Source: Bog-756 sp963769905
Lineage (GTDB): Bacteria; Actinomycetota; Acidimicrobiia; Acidimicrobiales; RAAP-2
NCBI GenBank assembly: GCA_963769905.1
Contig: CAVYNG010000002.1
Span: 124,001 to 188,000, forward strand
Length of the DNA stretch: 64,000 nucleotides
Reading direction: 5' to 3'
The notes below the pieces were generated by a model, which saw nothing but the letters and a program-made list of their open reading frames with translations, was not told the DNA's origin and did no database searches. Of this stretch, positions 41,478 to 49,193 are shown piece after piece (within the stretch, counting starts at the first letter, position 1; every line of letters starts with the position of its first letter). Both the position numbers and the translations under genes were made by a program.

Positions 41478-42217
41478 GGCGGACCGTCGAGGAGCTGGCC
41501 AAGATGCGCAAGGCCGGGCGGGTCGTGGCGGAGATCCACCAGGCCACCCGCGCGGTCCTCCGACCGGGCGTCACGACCGCGGAGATCGACCAGGTCGCCC
41601 GCGAGGTGCTCGACCGGCGCGGGGCGGGATCGAACTTCCTCAACTACCACGGCTTCCCGGCGGTGGTCTGCACGTCGCCGAACTCGATGATCGTCCACGG
41701 CATCCCCTCTTCGTCGGTCGTCCTCGAGGAAGGGGACATCCTCTCGGTCGACTGCGGCGCGATCGTCGAGGGGTACCACGGCGACGCCGCCTACACCGCG
41801 CCGATCGGTGAGGTCACCCCCGAGGCCACCCGGCTGATGGAGGTCACCGAGCAGAGCCTCTGGGCCGGCATCGAGCAGCTGCGGGCCGACAATCGCCTCC
41901 ACGAGGTGGGCCGGGCCGTCCAGTCGGTGGCCGAGGCGGCCGGCTTCTCGGTGGTGCGCGAGTACGTCGGCCACGCGATCGGGACCGCGATGCACGAGGA
42001 GCCGCAGGTCCCCAATTACTGGCCCGGGACCCCCGGCCCCACCCTCAAGACCGGGATGGTCTTTGCGATCGAGCCGATGGTCAACGCCGGCAGCCCGGCG
42101 ACCACCCTGCTCGAGGACGGCTGGAGCGTGGTCACCGCCGACGGCCGGCTGTCGGCCCACTTCGAGCACACCATTGCGGTCACCCCGAACGGACCGGAGG
42201 TGCTGACCCTGCCCTGA
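41474..42217 (+). CDS. map: type I methionine aminopeptidase
   Basis: 247 aa from GTG 41474 (overlap with adk). RTVEELAKMRKAGRVVAEIH, then FPAVVCTSPNSMIVHGIPSS, and the metal ligands in SVDCGAIVEGYHGDAAYT, VGHAIGTAMHEEPQVPNY, VFAIEPMV and HFEHTIAV. It removes the initiator Met from nascent proteins co-translationally. The long open frame upstream is a shadow over secY and adk. Confidence 0.96.
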   Translation: MRRTVEELAKMRKAGRVVAEIHQATRAVLRPGVTTAEIDQVAREVLDRRGAGSNFLNYHGFPAVVCTSPNSMIVHGIPSSSVVLEEGDILSVDCGAIVEGYHGDAAYTAPIGEVTPEATRLMEVTEQSLWAGIEQLRADNRLHEVGRAVQSVAEAAGFSVVREYVGHAIGTAMHEEPQVPNYWPGTPGPTLKTGMVFAIEPMVNAGSPATTLLEDGWSVVTADGRLSAHFEHTIAVTPNGPEVLTLP

Positions 42218-42340
42218 GCGGGCTCGGCGAGGTGAGCGGGCCCGGGCGGGGTGAGCGAGCTCGGTGGGCGTGCCCCGGGCTCTCGGCGGGCGGTCGAGGG
42301 GCTTCCGACGGCCGGCGACCAGGTCCGAAGGGCCGGCGGA

Positions 42341-42369
42341 CTGGAAATTAGGCGTCAAGTGGCTAAACT
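42341..42369 (+). promoter_or_regulatory. candidate infA promoter in the 319-bp map-infA gap
   Basis: CTGGAA (42341-42346), 17-bp spacer, TAAACT (42364-42369). It lies in a locally AT-richer patch of the gap 42218-42536, which holds no other gene. It would allow the infA-rpmJ-rpsM-rpsK-rpsD-rpoA unit to be transcribed separately from secY-adk-map, with a leader of about 160 nt. Confidence 0.45.
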
Positions 42370-42536
42370 GTCGGTTCGGCCGGTCGCGGGTACGCCGTGG
42401 CGGGCCGATCCCGCGTGTGGCAGCGCCCCTCCGGTGTGCTCCCTGTGCGGTGCGGACGGACGACACGGTCGGACGTGCTGCACGTCGGCCGGACGGCCGA
42501 CCGGACGAGAACGAGCGAATCACCGAGGAGATTCAC

Positions 42537-42761
42537 CTGCCCAAGCCCAAGGAAGACGCCATCGTGCTGGAGGGGACGGTCGTCGAGCCGCTCCCGAACG
42601 CCATGTTCCGGGTCGAACTCGAAAACGGCCACAAGGTGCTGGCGCACAGTTCGGGGAAGATGCGGATGCACCGGATCCGCATCCTGCCCGGTGACCGGGT
42701 CCAGGTGGAGATCACGCCCTACGACCTGGCTCGGGGGCGCATCACCTACCGGTACAAGTAA
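42537..42761 (+). CDS. infA: translation initiation factor IF-1, apparent CTG start
   Basis: The conserved IF-1 sequence LPKPKEDAIVLEGTVVEPLP, NAMFRVELENGHKVLAHSSG, KMRMHRIRILPGDRVQVEIT ends ARGRITYRYK. The N-terminus of other IF-1 proteins (M-x-K-x-E-D) aligns with a CTG codon at 42537, which has a perfect GAGGAG six nt upstream. No ATG, GTG or TTG is found at this place; the nearest in-frame start codons upstream lie far outside the family boundaries and would add a non-conserved leader. From CTG the protein is 74 aa, the normal size. IF-1 blocks the A site during initiation. Confidence 0.9.
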   Translation: MPKPKEDAIVLEGTVVEPLPNAMFRVELENGHKVLAHSSGKMRMHRIRILPGDRVQVEITPYDLARGRITYRYK

Positions 42762-42807
42762 GGAAGCCGCGGGCGCGGCAGCAGGAAAACGAGAACAGGA
42801 CGACAGG

Positions 42808-42921
42808 ATGAAGGTTCGACCGAGTGTCAAGCCGATGTGTGAGAAGTGCAAGGTGATCCGCCGCCACCGACGCGTCTTCGTGATCTGCGAGAACCCGCGG
42901 CACAAGCAGCGGCAGGGCTGA
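42808..42921 (+). CDS. rpmJ: 50S ribosomal protein L36
   Basis: 37 aa, ATG start: MKVRPSVKPMCEKCKVIRRH, then RRVFVICENPRHKQRQG. Zinc form of bL36 with C11, C14, C27 and H32. Forty-six bp after infA, as in most bacteria. Confidence 0.98.
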   Translation: MKVRPSVKPMCEKCKVIRRHRRVFVICENPRHKQRQG

Positions 42922-42964
42922 TGCCGTCGGTCCGCGCGCAAGGCGCCTAGGGAGGAGCAAGGAC

Positions 42965-43342
42965 GTGGCACGCATCTCTGGTGTGGACATCCCCCGCGAG
43001 AAGCGGTTGGAGGTCTCACTCACCTACATCTACGGGGTCGGCCGGACCACCGCGCAGCGGATCTGCGCGGCGACCAGCACGAGCCCGGATACGAGGGTCC
43101 GCGACCTGACCGACGAGGAGGTCACCCGGCTCCGCAACTACATCGACTCGAACTTGGAAGTCGAGGGCGATCTGCGACGGGACGTCTCCCAGGACATCAA
43201 GCGCAAGATGGAAATCGGCTGCTACCAGGGGATCCGGCACCGCAAGGGCCTCCCTGTCCACGGCCAGCGCACCCACACCAATGCCCGCACCCGCAAGGGG
43301 CCGAAGAAGACGGTCGCCGGAAAGAAGAAGGTCCGCAAGTAG
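42965..43342 (+). CDS. rpsM: 30S ribosomal protein S13
   Basis: 125 aa, GTG start with GGAGGAG upstream. ARISGVDIPREKRLEVSLTY, IYGVGRTTAQRICAATSTSP and the helix-rich RLRNYIDSNLEVEGDLRRDV, ending in the basic tail GQRTHTNARTRKGPKKTVAG that touches P-site tRNA. rpsK begins directly after its stop. Confidence 0.98.
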   Translation: MARISGVDIPREKRLEVSLTYIYGVGRTTAQRICAATSTSPDTRVRDLTDEEVTRLRNYIDSNLEVEGDLRRDVSQDIKRKMEIGCYQGIRHRKGLPVHGQRTHTNARTRKGPKKTVAGKKKVRK

Positions 43343-43750
43343 ATGCCGAAGACGACCAAGTCCTCCGCCTCCCAACGTCGCCCGCGCAAGCGCGAGCGCA
43401 AGAACGTGACCTTCGCGGTCGCCCACATCAAGAGCTCGTTCAACAACACCATCGTCTCGATCGCCGATCCCGAGGGAAACGTGCTGGCATGGGCGTCGGC
43501 CGGCAACGTCGGCTTCAAGGGCTCGCGCAAGTCGACGCCGTTCGCCGCGCAGCTGGCCGCCGAGCAGTGCGCGAGGCGGGCGATGGAGCACGGCGTCCGC
43601 AGGGTCGACGTGCTGGTGCGCGGTCCGGGCTCGGGCCGCGAGACGGCCATCCGCTCGCTCGCGGCCACCGGCATCGAGGTCGCCGGCATCAAGGACGTCA
43701 CCCCCATCCCTCACAACGGCTGCCGCCCCAAGAAGCGGCGTCGGGTCTAG
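43343..43750 (+). CDS. rpsK: 30S ribosomal protein S11
   Basis: 135 aa, ATG directly after the rpsM stop. RKNVTFAVAHIKSSFNNTIV, ASAGNVGFKGSRKSTPFAAQ and the C-terminal DVTPIPHNGCRPKKRRRV are uS11, which shapes the platform near the mRNA exit. Normal length with a basic N-terminus. Confidence 0.98.
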   Translation: MPKTTKSSASQRRPRKRERKNVTFAVAHIKSSFNNTIVSIADPEGNVLAWASAGNVGFKGSRKSTPFAAQLAAEQCARRAMEHGVRRVDVLVRGPGSGRETAIRSLAATGIEVAGIKDVTPIPHNGCRPKKRRRV

Positions 43751-43760
43751 GGGTCGCTCG

Positions 43761-44408
43761 ATGGCCCGCTACACCGGACCGGTCTGCCGTCTCTGCCGCC
43801 GCGAGCGCACCAAGCTCTTCTTGAAGGGCGAGCGCTGCTACTCGATGAAGTGCCCGGTCTCCGAGGCGGTCACCGACCGGCACAGCCGCGCCTACCCGCC
43901 CGGCGAGCACGGGCGCGACCGGATGCGCCAGGGGTCGGAGTACCTCGGCCAGCTCCGCGAGAAGCAAAAGGCGCGCCGTATCTACGGCCTGCTCGAGCGG
44001 CAGTTCCACAACCTCTACGTCGAAGCATCGCGGGCGCCCGGCATCACCGGCGAGAACCTGCTGCGAATGCTCGAGCTGCGCCTCGACAACGTCACCTTCC
44101 GAGCCGGATGGGGTGCGAGCCGCTCCCAGGCCCGCCAGTTCGTGCGCCACGGGCACGTGCGGGTCAACGGCAAGCGGGTGACCATCCCGAGCTACCGGGT
44201 CCGCGAGGGAGACGTGGTCTCCTTGAAGCAGTCCTCGCGTGAGCTCTTCCACGTCCGCCGCAACATGGACACCTTGGAGCGCGTGCTCCCGCCTTGGCTC
44301 GAGGTGGTGGAGAACCCCTTCGAGGTCCGGGTGTCCTCCCTCCCGCTCCGGGAGCACATCGACGAGCCGGTCCAGGAACAACTCATCGTCGAGCTCTACT
44401 CGAAGTAG
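43761..44408 (+). CDS. rpsD: 30S ribosomal protein S4, zinc-binding type
   Basis: 215 aa, ATG start. The N-terminus has four cysteines (C9, C12, C26, C31) for zinc, then GEHGRDRMRQGSEYLGQLRE and the S4 RNA-binding domain RLDNVTFRAGWGASRSQARQ, FVRHGHVRVNGKRVTIPSYR. S4 starts 30S assembly and in E. coli represses the alpha operon. 142 bp before rpoA. Confidence 0.97.
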   Translation: MARYTGPVCRLCRRERTKLFLKGERCYSMKCPVSEAVTDRHSRAYPPGEHGRDRMRQGSEYLGQLREKQKARRIYGLLERQFHNLYVEASRAPGITGENLLRMLELRLDNVTFRAGWGASRSQARQFVRHGHVRVNGKRVTIPSYRVREGDVVSLKQSSRELFHVRRNMDTLERVLPPWLEVVENPFEVRVSSLPLREHIDEPVQEQLIVELYSK

Positions 44409-44550
44409 CCCACAGGCCGGCCGCCGGGCCGCCCCGGGCGTGCAAGCGAGCGCTCGCCGGTCAACGACACGACACAGCACGAACGACACACCCCCGCACC
44501 AACAGACCACGCACGAACCAGGCAGGACACTGCCGAGGAGCCACGATCCC

Positions 44551-45488
44551 ATGCTCATCATCCAGCGACCCACCGTCGAAGCCATCGGTGAAGAGGAGGA
44601 CAACCGCCAGCGGTTCGCGGTCGGACCGCTCGACCCGGGCTTCGGCCACACCCTGGGCAACTCCCTGCGCCGCACCCTGCTCTCCTCGATCCCGGGCGCC
44701 GCGGTCACCCAGGTGCGCTTCGACGAAGCCCTCCACGAATTCACCACCCTCCCGGGGGTGAAGGAGGACGTGACCGACCTGATCCTCAACCTGAAGGACA
44801 TCCTGCTCCGCGTGCACAGCGACGAGCCGGTGACCATCCGCCTCGACAAGCGCGGCCCGGGCGACGCGACCGCCGGCGACCTCCAGGTGACCGCCGACGT
44901 GGAGGTGCTCAACCCGGCCCAGCGCATCGCGACGCTCAACGCGAAGGGCCGGCTCGCGGTCGACCTCACCGTCGAGCGCGGGCGCGGGTACGTCTCTGCC
45001 GACAAGAACAAGCGGACCACCACCATCGGGGTGATACCGGTGGACGCGATCTTCTCGCCGATCCGCCGGGTCGCCTTCACCGTGGAACCGGTCCGGGTCG
45101 AGCAGTCCACCGACTTCGACCGATTGGTGCTCGACATCGAGACCGACGGCTCGCTCAACCCCGCGAGGCGCTCGCTTCGGCGGGCGACACCCTGCGCACC
45201 CTGGTGAGCCTCGTTGCGGACCTCGAGGAGGAGCCCATGGGGCTCGAGCTCGGCGAGGTCGGCTCCGTCGGGACCGGCTCACCCGACCTCGATCTGCGGA
45301 TCGAGGACCTCGACCTCACCGAACGGCCCCGCAACTGCCTGAAGCGCGCGCAGATCAACACGATCGGTGAGCTGGTCGACCGCACCCTCGACGATCTCTT
45401 GAACATCACCAACTTCGGGCAGAAGTCGCTCGACGAGGTGCTCCAGAAGCTCGACGAGCGCGGGCTGTCGCTCCGGGTGAAGGACTAG
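44551..45488 (+). pseudogene. rpoA: RNA polymerase subunit alpha, frame broken by a 1-nt loss between NTD and CTD
   Basis: ATG 44551 opens LIIQRPTVEAIGEEEDNRQR, FGHTLGNSLRRTLLSSIPGA, the alpha N-terminal assembly domain. After SLNPA (about 45165) the frame diverges (RRSLRRATPCAPW) and stops at 45205-45207 after 218 residues. The expected continuation EALASAGDTLRTLVSLVADL is in the next frame from base 45166 and leads into the alpha CTD (DLDLTERPRNCLKRAQINTI, with the UP-element Arg kept) ending at 45488. Adding one base near 45163-45166 gives an intact 312-aa alpha. Because alpha is essential, a sequencing/assembly error is most likely; the alternative is two polypeptides, since a GTG at 45204 overlaps the stop as GTGA. 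Confidence 0.9.
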
Positions 45489-45496
45489 GCGGGGCG

Positions 45497-45850
45497 ATGC
45501 GGGGGACCCCGAAGAAGGGCCGCCGGTTCGGCGGAAGCGCCGCCCACCAGAAGGCGATGATGGGCAATCTTGTCGCGTCCCTGATCGCCGCCGAGTACCT
45601 GGTGACGACCGAAGCGAAGGCCAAGGCGCTGCGCCCGGTCGCCGAGAAGGTGATCACCGCGGCGGCCAAGGGCGGCATCGCGCGCCAGCGCAACGTGGTG
45701 GCCTTCATCCGGGACAAGGAGATGGCCCACAAGCTCTTCGAGGAGATCGGCCCGCGCTACGCGGACCGCTCCGGCGGCTACACCCGGATCCTGAAGCTCG
45801 GCACCCGCCTCGGGGACAACGCCCCGATGGCCCGCATCGAACTGGTGTGA
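45497..45850 (+). CDS. rplQ: 50S ribosomal protein L17
   Basis: 117 aa, ATG start. RGTPKKGRRFGGSAAHQKAM, NLVASLIAAEYLVTTEAKAK and GYTRILKLGTRLGDNAPMAR are bL17. Normal length without the long tails seen in some actinobacteria. The truA GTG overlaps its stop (GTGA). Confidence 0.98.
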   Translation: MRGTPKKGRRFGGSAAHQKAMMGNLVASLIAAEYLVTTEAKAKALRPVAEKVITAAAKGGIARQRNVVAFIRDKEMAHKLFEEIGPRYADRSGGYTRILKLGTRLGDNAPMARIELV

Positions 45851-46776
45851 GCCCGCCCCCCGAAGCCGGGGGGGCCGACGGGCGGACGGTCCGGTGGCGG
45901 ATGACCGTTGCCTACGACGGCTCGGGTTTCCACGGGTTCGCGGCCCAGGACGGGCAGCACACGGTGGCCGGTGCGCTGGCCGGTGCGCTCGAGCGGATCG
46001 TCGGGGCTCCGGTCGTCCTGACCTGCGCCGGTCGCACCGACTCCGGTGTGCACGCCCTCGAACAGGTGGTCCACTTCGACGTGGACGAGGCCGTCGCTTC
46101 CCGTCTCGAACCGGTGTCGGTTGCCAAGTCGTGCAACAGCCAGGTCGGGCCCTCGGTGGTGGTGCGCTCGCTCGATCTCGCACCCCCCGGCTTCGACGCG
46201 CGCCGCTCGGCGAGGGGCCGCCGCTACCGCTACCTGGTGCTCAACGCCCCGGTACCCGACCCGCTGCTCCGCGGTCTCAGCTGGCACGTGATCGATCCGC
46301 TCGACCTCCGGGCGCTGCGCGCGGCCGCGGACGCGCTCCTCGGCGAGCACGACTTCCGGGCCTTCTGCCGCAGGCCGGCTGGGACGAGCGCGGACGAACC
46401 CATCCGGCGGCGGGTGCTCGACGCGGTCTGGCGCCGGGTCCCCGAGGGCGGCTCCGGGGGCTCTCCTTCGGCCCTGACGCCCGCGGTCGGGGATCTGTAC
46501 GCCTTCGAGATCGAGGCGACCTCGTTCTGCCACCAGATGGTGCGCTCGGTGGTCGCGACCCTGGTCGACGTCGGGCGCGGCCGCAAGCGGCCTTCGGACA
46601 TCCCCTGGATCCTGCGGTCCGCCGACCGCCGCCACGCCTCGCAGCCGGCGCCGCCATGGGGGTTGACCCTGGTCGCGGTGCGCTACGACGGAGCCGACGG
46701 CTTGCCCGCCGCAGGCTCGGCGACCTATCCTGTGACGCCGCCGGAACGGCCTCCCGCGGTCCGAAAGGGCCAGTGA
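45847..46776 (+). CDS. truA: tRNA pseudouridine(38-40) synthase
   Basis: 309 aa, GTG start overlapping the rplQ stop. After a ~17-residue variable start it has MTVAYDGSGFHGFAAQDGQH and the catalytic CAGRTDSGVHA with D65. Later motifs are RRSARGRRYRYLVLN, FRAFCRRP and FCHQMVRSVVATLVDVGRGR. It makes pseudouridine in the anticodon arm of many tRNAs. Position after rplQ is usual. Confidence 0.96.
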   Translation: MSPPPEAGGADGRTVRWRMTVAYDGSGFHGFAAQDGQHTVAGALAGALERIVGAPVVLTCAGRTDSGVHALEQVVHFDVDEAVASRLEPVSVAKSCNSQVGPSVVVRSLDLAPPGFDARRSARGRRYRYLVLNAPVPDPLLRGLSWHVIDPLDLRALRAAADALLGEHDFRAFCRRPAGTSADEPIRRRVLDAVWRRVPEGGSGGSPSALTPAVGDLYAFEIEATSFCHQMVRSVVATLVDVGRGRKRPSDIPWILRSADRRHASQPAPPWGLTLVAVRYDGADGLPAAGSATYPVTPPERPPAVRKGQ

Positions 46777-46850
46777 GCCGACCCGTGAGCGCAGGACGCA
46801 ACCAGCTGTCCGGTGCGCGGGGGACGGCACCATCGAATCGAGGACACCCC

Positions 46851-47316
46851 GTGCGCACCTACTCACCCAAATCGGCCGACGTCACCCGCGCCTGGTACCT
46901 CGTCGACGCGGACGGCCTGGTGCTCGGCCGGTTGGCGACCGAGGTGGCCTCGCGGCTCCGGGGGAAGCACAAGCCGACCTTCGCGCCCCACGTGGACACC
47001 GGCGACCACGTGGTGGTGGTCAACGCGGACAAGGTGGTGCTCACCTCGGGCAAGGCGGACTCGAAGATGGCCTACCGCCACAGCGGCTACCCGGGCGGTC
47101 TCACCGCCACTCCCTACCGGGTGCTGCTCGAAGAGCGCCCCGACGAGCTGGTCCGCAACGCGATCGTGGGGATGCTCCCGAAAAACCGGCTCGGACGCCA
47201 GATGGCGACCAAGCTCAAGGTCTACGCCGGTCCCGAGCACCCGCACGCGGCGCAGTCCCCCGAACCCCTGGACCTTCCCGGCGCCCGCCGCCGCGCATCC
47301 GCGCGCGGGCGAGTAA
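46851..47316 (+). pseudogene. rplM: 50S ribosomal protein L13 with 3' frame disturbance
   Basis: GTG 46851 gives RTYSPKSADVTRAWYLVDAD, KHKPTFAPHVDTGDHVVVVN, AYRHSGYPGGLTATPYRVLL and MLPKNRLGRQMATKLKVYAG, complete uL13 to HPHAAQSPEPLDL. In this frame there is then no stop until 47858, deep inside rpsI/glmM. Removing one C from the CCC at 47277-47279 gives DLPAPAAAHPRAGE and a TAA at 47314-47316, for a normal-sized 154-aa protein ending 21 nt before rpsI. The core is intact, so a one-base insertion (real or sequencing error) near the 3' end is the best reading. Confidence 0.8.
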
Positions 47317-47337
47317 GACGATCGCGAGGAACGAGAC

Positions 47338-47733
47338 GTGGCCCAATCACCGCTCTGCCAGACCACCGGCCGGCGCAAGCGCGCCGTCGCCCGGGTCCGG
47401 GTCCGCCCGGGACAAGGGTCGATCACCGTCAACCGTCGTCCCTTCGAGGAGTACTTCACCTCGGCCACCCACCGGATGGTCGTGACCGAACCGCTGCGGA
47501 TGACCGATACCACCGCCTCGTGGGACTTCGACGCGACCATCGACGGCGGCGGGGTGTCGGGCCAAGCGGGCGCCTTCCGGCTGGGGATCGCCCGGGCGCT
47601 CTGCGAGCTCGATCCCGAGCTGCGCACCTCCTTGAAGAAGGCGGGGTTCCTGACGCGCGACGCCCGGGAGAAGGAGTCGAAGAAGTACGGCCTGAAGAAG
47701 GCCCGCAAGGCTCCGCAGTACTCCAAGCGGTAG
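47338..47733 (+). CDS. rpsI: 30S ribosomal protein S9
   Basis: 131 aa, GTG start with GAGGAA upstream. CQTTGRRKRAVARVRVRPGQ, SITVNRRPFEEYFTSATHRM and the C-terminal KKYGLKKARKAPQYSKR, whose last Lys-Arg touches P-site tRNA. Pairs with rplM as usual. Only 4 bp separate it from glmM. Confidence 0.98.
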   Translation: MAQSPLCQTTGRRKRAVARVRVRPGQGSITVNRRPFEEYFTSATHRMVVTEPLRMTDTTASWDFDATIDGGGVSGQAGAFRLGIARALCELDPELRTSLKKAGFLTRDAREKESKKYGLKKARKAPQYSKR

Positions 47734-47737
47734 GCCG

Positions 47738-49102
47738 GTGCCCCTGCGGTTCGGCACCGACGGCGTGCGGGGCATCGCCAATGTCGAACTCCCCCCGGAG
47801 TTGGTCCTCGCCCTCGGCAGAGCGGTCGCGCGGAGCATCGCCTCCCCGGCATTTCTGATCGGGCGGGACACCCGTCGCTCCGGCCCACTGCTCCAGGCGG
47901 CATTGTCGGCGGGCCTGGCGAGTGAAGGAGCCGACGTGGTCGACGTCGGGGTGTTGCCGACGCCGGCCCTCGCCTGGCTCGCCGGAGAGCGCGACCTGCC
48001 GGCGGCGGTCATCTCTGCGTCCCACAATCCCTTCCCCGACAACGGGATCAAACTCTTCGCCGCCGGGGGGCTGAAGCTCGACGCCGGAGTAGAGGGGGTG
48101 ATCGAGGAGGAGCTCGCCCGGGTCCTCGACCCCTCGGCCAAGGCGCCGCGCCGGCTCTCGGGGCACGGGGTCGGCGATCTGGTCGCCGAACCGGGCCTCG
48201 CTGAACGCTACGTCGACCACCTCGCCTCGCGGCTCGAGGGGCGCCGCCTCGACGGTCTCCGTCTAGTCGTCGACAGCGCGAACGGGGCGGCGTCGGGAAT
48301 CGCGGCCGAGCTCTTCGAGCGGCTCGGAGCGGAGGTGACCGCCATCGGGTGCGAACCCGACGGGACCAACATCAACGAGGGCTGCGGGTCGACCTCGACC
48401 GCGACGCTCGCTGCCGCGGTCGTCGAGCACGAGGCCGCCCTCGGGCTGGCACTCGACGGGGACGCCGACCGGTTGCTCGCGGTCGACGCGGCCGGCGCGC
48501 TCGTCAACGGCGACGAGCTGCTCGCGCTCTTCGCGATCGACCTGGCTGCGCGCGGGGCGCTCGCCGGCGACACGGTCGTGGTGACCGTGATGAGCAACCT
48601 CGGCTTCCACCTGGCGATGAAGGCGTACGGAATCGCAGTGTCGGCGACTCCGGTGGGCGACCGCTACGTGCTCGCCGAGCTCGAGGCGCACGGCTTCGCA
48701 CTCGGTGGCGAGCAGTCCGGCCACATCATCTTCCGGAAACTGGCAACGACCGGCGACGGACTGCTGACCGGGCTGATGCTCGCCGACCTGCTGGCGCGAT
48801 CGGGCAAACCGCTCGCCGAGCTCCTTCATGGGTTGGTCGTCCCGGTACCCCAGGTCCTGGTGAACGTCGCGGTGCCCGACTCGGAACTGCTCACCGGGGC
48901 CGACGCGGTCTGGTCGGCCGTCGCGGAAGAACAGGAGCGGCTCGGTGACAGCGGCAGGGTCCTGCTCCGCCCGAGCGGCACCGAGCCGCTCGTCCGGGTG
49001 ATGGTCGAGGCCCCGGGGGACGGTGTGGCTGAGGAGATCGCCACACGTCTCGCCAGGCTGGTCGGCTTCGAGCTGCACGCGGCCGCGCCCACCACCAGCT
49101 GA
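47738..49102 (+). CDS. glmM: phosphoglucosamine mutase
   Basis: 454 aa, GTG start 4 bp after rpsI. LRFGTDGVRGIANVELPPEL at the start, the active-site loop ISASHNPFPDNGIK with the phosphoserine at S95, the metal loop DGDADRLLAVD, the sugar-binding GGEQSGHII and the phosphate-binding RPSGTEPLVRVMVE at the end. It converts glucosamine-6-phosphate to glucosamine-1-phosphate for UDP-GlcNAc and peptidoglycan. glmS, which makes its substrate, follows. Confidence 0.97.
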   Translation: MPLRFGTDGVRGIANVELPPELVLALGRAVARSIASPAFLIGRDTRRSGPLLQAALSAGLASEGADVVDVGVLPTPALAWLAGERDLPAAVISASHNPFPDNGIKLFAAGGLKLDAGVEGVIEEELARVLDPSAKAPRRLSGHGVGDLVAEPGLAERYVDHLASRLEGRRLDGLRLVVDSANGAASGIAAELFERLGAEVTAIGCEPDGTNINEGCGSTSTATLAAAVVEHEAALGLALDGDADRLLAVDAAGALVNGDELLALFAIDLAARGALAGDTVVVTVMSNLGFHLAMKAYGIAVSATPVGDRYVLAELEAHGFALGGEQSGHIIFRKLATTGDGLLTGLMLADLLARSGKPLAELLHGLVVPVPQVLVNVAVPDSELLTGADAVWSAVAEEQERLGDSGRVLLRPSGTEPLVRVMVEAPGDGVAEEIATRLARLVGFELHAAAPTTS

Positions 49103-49179
49103 GCCGCGGCGATCCTGTTCGCCGCGGCCGCCGTGGCGGGTCAGCGCCCGATTGGGGGTGGCGGCCGGCCCGGTGCCAC

Positions 49180-49185
49180 TAGCTT
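49180..49185 (+). promoter_or_regulatory. possible -10 box for a leaderless glmS mRNA
   Basis: TAGCTT is followed by eight nt and then the glmS ATG at 49194. The 40 nt before the ATG contain no Shine-Dalgarno-like sequence. A clear -35 is not seen. Confidence 0.4.
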
Positions 49186-49193
49186 TGTTAGCT

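Noticed and set aside
45163..45207. Programmed ribosomal frameshift in rpoA
   Set aside because: No clear slippery heptamer with downstream structure was seen, and programmed shifting is not known for rpoA; an indel is simpler.
45894..47858. 654-aa frame across truA, rplM and rpsI
   Set aside because: Only the rplM part (46851 to about 47280) is conserved; the rest lies out of frame over well-supported truA and rpsI genes.
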